A stretch of DNA of 48,248 nucleotides from assembly GCA_945893045.1 (NCBI GenBank), contig CAMDEA010000046.1, positions 1 to 48,248 on the forward strand, in the 5' to 3' direction. Shown in pieces: positions 43,130-48,248 of this stretch (position 1 is its first letter; the number at the start of each line of letters is the position of its first letter). The notes under the pieces were generated by a model, which did no database searches, was not told the origin of the DNA, and was given only the letters and a program-made list of their open reading frames with translations. Position numbers and translations under genes: made by a program. The DNA comes from Planctomyces sp. SH-PL62. GTDB lineage: Bacteria > Planctomycetota > Planctomycetia > Planctomycetales > Planctomycetaceae.

Positions 43130-43543
43130 TCAAACGCTTCGCGGCGGACGGTCCAGCCGAGCAGCACGGCGATCCGGCAAGCGAAACCCGTCATGGCACG
43201 CCTGCGGCACGAACTCAGTCGATCGAGCGGCGATTTCTGGCAGAGAGAACCAGCAGTGCTGATCTTCCATCTGCACTTTGACGGGCAATGGCGCGGGAAC
43301 GGCCGGAGCTCCCTTCGAGCAATGAAGTCCGCGACAAGGAGACTGCGGACGCGGCAGATCGGAAGGTTGCTGCTGCGGCCCTGTCTCCGATCTCGCGTGG
43401 GTGAGCATCGACTCGCCGTGTGATTGCAAATGATCGCCGCAGGTCGCAAAAGCGCTCGCCGTCCAAGCCAACTGGAGTGCCAACAGCGCAGCCACACACA
43501 GCAGTTTGCGAACAGTCCAGTTCAAGAGTTCCGAGCACATCAT
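43130..43543 (-). CDS. Small secreted Cys-containing protein of unknown function
   Basis: 137 residues from the ATG at 43543 (a second ATG follows immediately). Signal peptide VRKLLCVAALLALQLAWTASAFA with cleavage after Ala, followed by CGDHLQSHGES, a Pro/Gln-rich linker, PCRGLHCSKGAP, HCWFSLPEI and CHDGFRLPDRR. Five to six cysteines in the mature part, with several His, may bind a metal or form disulphides. No known domain. It is co-directional with the DUF1559 gene 324 bases downstream. The coding call rests on the clear signal peptide; the C-terminal Arg-rich part is less convincing. Confidence 0.68.
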   Translation of the reverse strand: MMCSELLNWTVRKLLCVAALLALQLAWTASAFATCGDHLQSHGESMLTHARSETGPQQQPSDLPRPQSPCRGLHCSKGAPAVPAPLPVKVQMEDQHCWFSLPEIAARSTEFVPQACHDGFRLPDRRAARLDRPPRSV

Positions 43544-43732
43544 TCACATCTCACGGTCAACGCCCCTTGAAGTCTCAACTCAGGGCCGGGGCATTCTGAG
43601 GTTCGATTCTCGCAGACACAACCTTTGTTTTTCGTGAAGGCCGGGTTTCAGGACGACAAAGACCATCCCATTCTCGGTCCGCCGTGTGATCACCAACGGA
43701 AGTGACCTGCGGTGAAACTGCTCCGATTCCTC

Positions 43733-46006
43733 TTACGATTTCTTCTTGAGCAAGTAATCGTCGGTGCGGTTCTTGGCCGTGTCGCGAAGTTTAAGGTTCT
43801 TGGCTTTGGTCGCCAGTGCTGCCGCGGTCTTCGTCGCTTCGATCGCGGAGTCGTATTGCGACTCGGCCGCAAAGTCTTCGGCCAATTTGAGGAGCGACTC
43901 CGCGAGCCGTTCTTGCGGAGCGCCGGTCTTCACGGTCGTGCTCAGCTTTCGCAAGGTTGTGCTCCGCAACTCCAACGCATCGACGGCAAAGGTCGTGGTC
44001 AACTCGTCGAGGATCTTCGTCGCGATCGCCATGTCGCCGGATGAGCTGGCTAAGTCGTTCGCCTCTTGAAGCAATACATACCGCCTTGGCGGATCGTCGG
44101 TGGTGGTCTTGGCGTGCTCAAATAGCTTCTCGGCCAACTTCGCTTTGTCGGGCAGGCGCACCGCTTTGGCAAAGTCCTGTTTGAAGATCTCGCGGATCGT
44201 CTTCTTGGACTCGTCACGTTGCTCGTCGGCTGGCAGCGGGAGCTTGGCCACGACAGCGTCCGGCTCGGTGTTCGACGGGGCATCGTTTGGCGTCGAGCCG
44301 GCGACCGGAATCGAGTTGGGCCGGCTGCCGGGCGCGTTGGGGTCGAGCTTGGGAAGGTGCCACAACTGAATGGTCGCCGTCTGACCGTCCGAGTCGGTCG
44401 ATTCGCCGGCAATCAAGATTTGTTCGCCGTCGGGCAGAAACGCGATGTCCAGAATCCGCAGCTTCTGTCGCGGAAGCTGCAACAAGCCGCTGCCGGTGTT
44501 CGCGTTCCAGATCGAGACGAGACCATTCAAGCCGCCAGTCACGAGCAAGGTTTCGTCGGGAGACAGGGCGAGGACATCGGCATGAGCAAAGACCGCTTGA
44601 GTGGTGCCGGCTTTGGTCTCCCAACGGAGCGCCGTGTGTTCGCCTGATGCCGCCCAGAGCGAGGCTCCGTCTTTCGACAACGCAAGCGAACTGATCCGCA
44701 CCTTGGGTGCTGCGAACGAGCGAATCGTCTTTCCGGAATTGGCCTGGAACAGCGTGGCCAATTCGGCTTGCTCACCAGTCACGGCGGCCAAGGTCAGGTT
44801 GTCTTCCGTCAGTGCCAGCGAGCCGCAAAACGGATGGACGTCAGGAATCATGCGGATCGTCTTTCGAGTTTTGAGATCCCAGATTTCAATCGCACCCGCG
44901 CCAGCCGTCGCGGCCTGTCGATTGCCGGGCCAGAACAGGATCGCTCGCGAGGGACGTCGGTTGGTCTTCAACTCCGCGAGTTCATTTCCTGTCGTGGCGT
45001 TCCATAACTTAACCGTCTCGGCGGACGAGAGCACTTGAGCTCCGTCGGACGAGAGCGCGACGGCATGCACATGTCCGTTGTGTCCGGTGAATTGAGCGGT
45101 CGTCTCACCGGTCGTCAAATCCCAGACGCGGCAGTCACCCGCTGGTCCGGCAGTTGCCAAGAAACGCGCATCCGCAGACAGAGCGAAGTCCGCCACGGCG
45201 ATCCGATGACGAGCAAACCGCGCCGTGTCCGTCGCTGATCCCACAGCTTTGGACGGTCGGCGCACAGCCGCAGCCGATTTCGGAGGCGGTTCGCGCACCT
45301 CGTCCTGAGGTTCCGGCTTGATGGGAGCCTTGTCGGTCTTCGCGATGGCATCGTCGCGTCGAGGATTGCGAGTGGAATCAGGCTCGTCAGCGACATTGGG
45401 AGTAGACGAGTCCGCAACCTCACGCTGATCCTTCACCGGTCGCAACAATGCTTCCGGCGGCGGCAGTACGCCTCGATTCATCAGCCACCAAGCTCCGCCG
45501 CCAATACAGCAGACGACCAGCAGATTGATGCTCCAGGACAATTTCCGTGACCGCCAGGCCATGCGTTTTGAGATCGCTGAAACGTCTTTGACCTCCGCTT
45601 CGTCAGGGAACTGAAATGCGTCCGCGGACTCATCGAGCGGGGCGGCGTCAGCCCCCCGGTTGGCGGGCGAGATGACCGGGGGGCTGACGCCGCCCCGCTC
45701 GCCAGGAACGCGGTCACTTGGCGCGGTCGCTCCCTGCTGTCGCAGCTTGGAGTCGTATTGGGCTCTCGTCAGTCGATTGAGTAAACAGAGCCGCGCTTGC
45801 TGTAACTGTTCCAACAGCGGCTCGGCCAAGTCCCCCTGTGGGCCAACCGACTTCTTCTGAAGGAAGAGTTGGCGTTGATCCAGCGCGGCAATGATGACCG
45901 CGCGGTCCTTTTCAAACAGCGTGATCCCCAGCAAACGATAATAATTCGGTGGCTGCTCCTCAGGCGGAATTCCCAGCCACTTGTGATACGCATTGAAGTC
46001 GGACAT
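43733..46006 (-). CDS. J-like/WD40-repeat membrane protein with in-frame palindrome
   Basis: 757 residues from the ATG at 46006. Residues 1-90 resemble a degenerate J domain of planctomycete type (YHKWLGIPPEEQPPNYYRLL, ITLFEKDRAVIIAALDQRQL). A translated palindrome (45635-45700; GERGGVSPPVISPANRGADA) follows, then one transmembrane helix (LSWSINLLVVCCIGGGAWWL). Beyond an acidic/basic linker are WD40 repeats (FALSADARFLATAGPAGDCR, VWDLTTGETTAQFTGHNGHV, IEIWDLKTRK, VSIWNANTGS), forming one propeller of about 330 residues, and a helical C-terminus (about 600-757). A scaffold role is likely. The N-terminal J-like part, the transmembrane helix and WD40 occur together in planctomycete proteins; partner unknown. 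Confidence 0.88.
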   Translation of the reverse strand: MSDFNAYHKWLGIPPEEQPPNYYRLLGITLFEKDRAVIIAALDQRQLFLQKKSVGPQGDLAEPLLEQLQQARLCLLNRLTRAQYDSKLRQQGATAPSDRVPGERGGVSPPVISPANRGADAAPLDESADAFQFPDEAEVKDVSAISKRMAWRSRKLSWSINLLVVCCIGGGAWWLMNRGVLPPPEALLRPVKDQREVADSSTPNVADEPDSTRNPRRDDAIAKTDKAPIKPEPQDEVREPPPKSAAAVRRPSKAVGSATDTARFARHRIAVADFALSADARFLATAGPAGDCRVWDLTTGETTAQFTGHNGHVHAVALSSDGAQVLSSAETVKLWNATTGNELAELKTNRRPSRAILFWPGNRQAATAGAGAIEIWDLKTRKTIRMIPDVHPFCGSLALTEDNLTLAAVTGEQAELATLFQANSGKTIRSFAAPKVRISSLALSKDGASLWAASGEHTALRWETKAGTTQAVFAHADVLALSPDETLLVTGGLNGLVSIWNANTGSGLLQLPRQKLRILDIAFLPDGEQILIAGESTDSDGQTATIQLWHLPKLDPNAPGSRPNSIPVAGSTPNDAPSNTEPDAVVAKLPLPADEQRDESKKTIREIFKQDFAKAVRLPDKAKLAEKLFEHAKTTTDDPPRRYVLLQEANDLASSSGDMAIATKILDELTTTFAVDALELRSTTLRKLSTTVKTGAPQERLAESLLKLAEDFAAESQYDSAIEATKTAAALATKAKNLKLRDTAKNRTDDYLLKKKS
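45635..45700. repeat. In-frame palindrome in WD40 gene (GGCGAGCGGGGCGG family)
   Basis: Perfect 26-base arms at 45635-45660 and 45675-45700, 14-base loop; 66 bases, 22 codons. Same arm as the intergenic element at 20432-20509 (only one base different in one arm). It encodes a Gly/Pro/Ala-rich insertion between the J-like domain and the membrane helix. Confidence 0.96.
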
Positions 46007-46153
46007 GGTTCGGACTCACCTCGGAAAGTACGGCCAATGTGTTGGTTCACCCATGCGATTGCGAAACGGGACTAAGCGGCGACAGCAATTGGAGAAAGCT
46101 TTATCAACAACTCGATCTTGGCGAGCAAGGCCGCGCCCCAATTGATTCCGGAA

Positions 46154-46220
46154 GTAGCAGGCACATTCCATGTGCCGTCTGCAATGATCAGGCTGACGGC
46201 ACATCGAATGTGCCTACTAC
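46154..46220. repeat. REPIN-like element (GGCACATTCC family)
   Basis: Arms 46154-46179 and 46195-46220, 26 bases with two mismatches; ends GTAG and CTAC. The centre/right part TCAGGCTGACGGCACAT is shared with the copy at 30382-30448, indicating a common ancestor element. Confidence 0.94.
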
Positions 46221-46232
46221 TTTCTAAAGTCA

Positions 46233-46260
46233 GTGCCATTGGGCATCAGCCCAATGGCAC
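46233..46260. repeat. Single perfect hairpin
   Basis: GTGCCATTGGGC (46233-46244), loop ATCA, GCCCAATGGCAC (46249-46260). A solitary REP-like stem next to the REPIN and overlapping the start of the hisN fragment. Confidence 0.85.
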
Positions 46261-46345
46261 CGACGCGATTCACGGCGGCCACGGCCTCTCGGCAAATGGG
46301 CGATTGAGGGAAAAGACGCTGAGACTGCTCGCGCCGGCACTCTGA
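46256..46345 (+). pseudogene. Remnant of a HisN-like phosphatase gene (3' end only)
   Basis: Reading +, the translation TDAIHGGHGLSANGRLREKT then LRLLAPAL and stop matches the C-terminus of the intact HisN-like protein at 34543-35328 (TDTIHGGNGISTNGRL). Both DNA and protein agree over about 70 bases; the rest of the gene is missing, and palindromes occupy its upstream side. A decayed second copy or a rearrangement scar. Confidence 0.75.
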
Positions 46346-46530
46346 TTGAGACGATGTTTTCGGAAACGCATGGTCGAGCTTGCATTCGTTCGTCTCCATT
46401 TTAATAGTGCTCAAATATCTGTCTCTCGCCAAATACGGAATTGGCTCTGTTCGTGCGGTGCCTCAAGCGCGAAGCACGGTCCCGGTACGCCGAAGGATAC
46501 GGCACTCCCTGCCCAACGGAGGCCCTCGTC

Positions 46531-48171
46531 ATGCTGCCGTCATTGATTCAAGAGTTCTACAAAGTCCTCCAGGTCGTGATCGCCACGCTGTGGCGGAAGA
46601 GGCAGAGTGTCCTGAATCTCCTGGTGGTGGCCATTGCCATCGTCGTCGTGGGACAGCTTTGGTACTCCTCCGAACAGAAACAGTTGGTGATGTTTGTCGG
46701 ATCGAGCGGTTCCAGTTCGGCCACGATTGGCCCCAAAATTGTCGGACAAATCGCGACGACCCGAAATCCCAACGGTGTGCCCTACAACATCGTGCTCGAA
46801 CCGACGTTGGAAAACATTGGCATCCCCGAACGGATGACAATTGAGTCGAACCGCATCGCCTTGGGAATTATCGCAGATGGACAAAGAACGGACGGGAGTC
46901 TCGAACCGGCTGGGGAACTCCGGGTGCTCCTGCCGTTGGAGTGGGACTACCTCTTCGTGCTCTGCAGCCGAGAGCTTTTCGAGCGAGTGGAGAAGGAGAC
47001 TGGTAAGCCGCCTGTGACGCTGGCGGAGGTCGTCGAAAAAGTGCGTCCCGGAAAGCTCTTCCTGGGAGCGGAAACCAGTACGTCGAATCGGATGGCGAAA
47101 TTCGCCTTGGACAAGTTCGACATCTCAATGATTCAGCTACCGGCGAAGGGCATCGCTGACTGGCGTGAAATGCGGACGGCCTTCAGAAATGGCGAACTCG
47201 ATCTCGCATTCTTCAGCGGGCCGCTCGGTTCCAGACTCATTGAATCAATCGCTGGCGACAATACCGCAGTGTTATTGGGACTCGGCAATATTACGGAAGC
47301 GATCCAATTCGAGACCGGCTTCCAAGTCTATGCCGCCCGACTGCCGGAGAGCTTGGTTGTCGCGAACACGCCTGATGCGTCCGGCCAAGTCACGTTTAGC
47401 CGTGCCAACCTGGGGACATTGGCCAGCCGGCGAGTCTTGGCTTGCCCGCGTTCACTCTCCAAGGCGGACGCATTTCTGTTGGCTTCGGCCGCCCGCGCCG
47501 CGTTGATCGAGGACGGATATTTCATCAACCTGAAAGCGGACGACTTGCCATTAGGCAGCGATCAAAAAACCGCCAACCCGCTGCGGATGCCACTTCATCC
47601 GGGACTGGAGCTGCTGCGTGACGGTCAGACTCCCGTCGTTGGACGAGATTGGACCACTTGGCCAGGCTGGCTGCAGGCGGTGATTTCGATTCTGCTGGGA
47701 TTGTTGGCCATCGACGGACTTCGGCTGTTTGGGGGCCGCTTGGAAGTGAAGCCGATCGTCGAGAAGAGTAGCCCAACAATCGCACCTCAACCGCCGCCCA
47801 CTGCGACGGACGAGTTCGACCGCTTCAGCATCACGCTGAAAGGTTACGAAGGTCAGGTCGATGCGCAGACGCATCACGAGACCGCACGTCAGATGGGCGA
47901 ATGGGATCTCAAATTGCGAGATCTCAAAAAGTCGATCAACGATTCCAAACAACTCACTGTGGCACAACGAGAGCCATTGCTGCACGGCATCCGCATGCTC
48001 CGCAACGACATTGCTTCCTCAATGCACTGGATCACCAAGAGCGACGTGAAACGACGCAAGGAAAAACTGCCGACGGAACTTTTCCCGTCCGAAACCTCGG
48101 CGGAACACCGATCCAACGTGGCCGCTCAGCAATCCGAGGCGACTCCCGACCCCTCAGTGGATGCGTCCTAG
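46531..48171 (+). CDS. Membrane-anchored TAXI/TRAP-type solute-binding protein
   Basis: 546 residues; ATG at 46531 with ACGGAGG 8 bases upstream. An N-terminal helix (VLNLLVVAIAIVVVGQLWYS) anchors it. The middle part (about residues 50-390) is a type II periplasmic binding fold of the TAXI/NMT1 kind: FVGSSGSSSATIGPKIVGQI, LLPLEWDYLFVLCSRELFER, FLGAETSTSNRMAKFALDKF, AFRNGELDLAFFSGPLGSRL. A second helix (LQAVISILLGLLAIDGLRLF, about residue 392) precedes a cytoplasmic or periplasmic helical tail (EWDLKLRDLKKSINDSKQLT). Ordinary TAXI proteins are secreted and work with a TRAP permease; none is visible here, so it may be a sensor. Start of a transcription unit. Confidence 0.83.
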   Translation: MLPSLIQEFYKVLQVVIATLWRKRQSVLNLLVVAIAIVVVGQLWYSSEQKQLVMFVGSSGSSSATIGPKIVGQIATTRNPNGVPYNIVLEPTLENIGIPERMTIESNRIALGIIADGQRTDGSLEPAGELRVLLPLEWDYLFVLCSRELFERVEKETGKPPVTLAEVVEKVRPGKLFLGAETSTSNRMAKFALDKFDISMIQLPAKGIADWREMRTAFRNGELDLAFFSGPLGSRLIESIAGDNTAVLLGLGNITEAIQFETGFQVYAARLPESLVVANTPDASGQVTFSRANLGTLASRRVLACPRSLSKADAFLLASAARAALIEDGYFINLKADDLPLGSDQKTANPLRMPLHPGLELLRDGQTPVVGRDWTTWPGWLQAVISILLGLLAIDGLRLFGGRLEVKPIVEKSSPTIAPQPPPTATDEFDRFSITLKGYEGQVDAQTHHETARQMGEWDLKLRDLKKSINDSKQLTVAQREPLLHGIRMLRNDIASSMHWITKSDVKRRKEKLPTELFPSETSAEHRSNVAAQQSEATPDPSVDAS

Positions 48172-48194
48172 CTCGGATTATTCGTGGCGGCGAT

Positions 48195-48248
48195 GTAACC
48201 CGAAGCGTCAGCGAGGGAGTCATCACACCCTCCCTCGCTGACGCTTCG
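48195..48248. repeat. Inverted repeat (GTAACCCGA family), cut by window end
   Basis: Left arm GTAACCCGAAGCGTCAGCGA (48195-48214, continuing GGGA) and most of the right arm (TCCCTCGCTGACGCTTCG, 48231-48248). Same arms as 9058-9154 but with a 12-base centre. Continues beyond the window. Confidence 0.9.

Larger units (their letters stand above)
46007..46530. other. Intergenic region with two palindromes and a gene remnant
   Basis: About 520 bases between divergent genes. Contains the REPIN-like element 46154-46220, the hairpin 46233-46260 and the hisN fragment 46256-46345. The last 25 bases hold ACGGAGG, the ribosome-binding site of the TAXI-type gene. No intact gene. Confidence 0.65.

Noticed and set aside
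42638..43423. Long plus-strand open frame across the DUF1559 and small secreted protein genes
   Set aside because: No start signal, Arg/Ser-rich composition, antisense to two better-supported genes.

Overview
The window reads as a piece of a planctomycete (Planctomycetota) chromosome. The indicators are a paired DUF1549/DUF1553 and DUF1501 module plus a second DUF1501 gene, a DUF1559 pseudopilin-like protein, a WD40 protein with a J-like N-terminus, Tat-signal (RRxFL-type) secreted proteins, high GC and long genes with loose spacing. There is one tRNA-Ala(GGC), no rRNA, no CRISPR array, no phage genes and no recognisable transposase.

Layout: 1-2067 carries the 3' part of valS and a small HTH/MazF-like toxin-antitoxin pair. 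2140-10757 holds secreted or membrane proteins (hypothetical, sialidase-like, lipoprotein, B-box-like zinc protein) mixed with three GT-B glycosyltransferases. 10862-15983 is the DUF1549/1553-DUF1501 block plus a convergent DUF1501 gene. 16235-16307 is tRNA-Ala. 16714-23252 is a four-gene block: a molybdopterin oxidoreductase with an incomplete Fe-S motif, a receiver-DUF3369 regulator, a NarK-type nitrate/nitrite transporter with an extra domain, and a cNMP-binding histidine kinase. 23414-29638 is a Cus/Czc-type metal-efflux operon (His-rich protein, adaptor, RND pump, His-rich lipoprotein). 29656-35328 has an orphan PLD-type protein, an LplT-PlsC-AMP-ligase fusion and a HisN-type phosphatase. 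35354-41680, on the minus strand, is a second metal-efflux operon with a 1472-residue RND pump, a cut-down adaptor and two paralogous lipoproteins at its ends. 41786-48171 has the DUF1559 protein, a Cys-containing secreted protein, the WD40 protein, a hisN remnant and a membrane-anchored TAXI-type binding protein.

The most striking signal is not a gene. More than twenty inverted-repeat elements are scattered through the window. Several have the architecture of REPINs (paired REP sequences): 5'-GTAG, a hairpin, a short centre, the inverted hairpin, CTAC-3'. In three of them the two arms differ only at positions that change together within each arm's hairpin (covariation). They fall into several sequence families and many are intergenic, but at least eight lie inside protein genes without breaking the frame: valS, a glycosyltransferase, the DUF1553 protein, the start of a DUF1501 protein, the WD40 protein and three unrelated elements in one RND pump. 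Two or three other genes take their TAG stop from the GTAG foot of an element. Known REPs are usually extragenic; in-frame palindromes recall the Rickettsia palindromic elements. No mobilising RAYT/Y1 transposase lies in the window, so mobility is inferred.

Starts were chosen from visible ribosome-binding sites where possible. Functions are read from motifs by eye; no database search was run.
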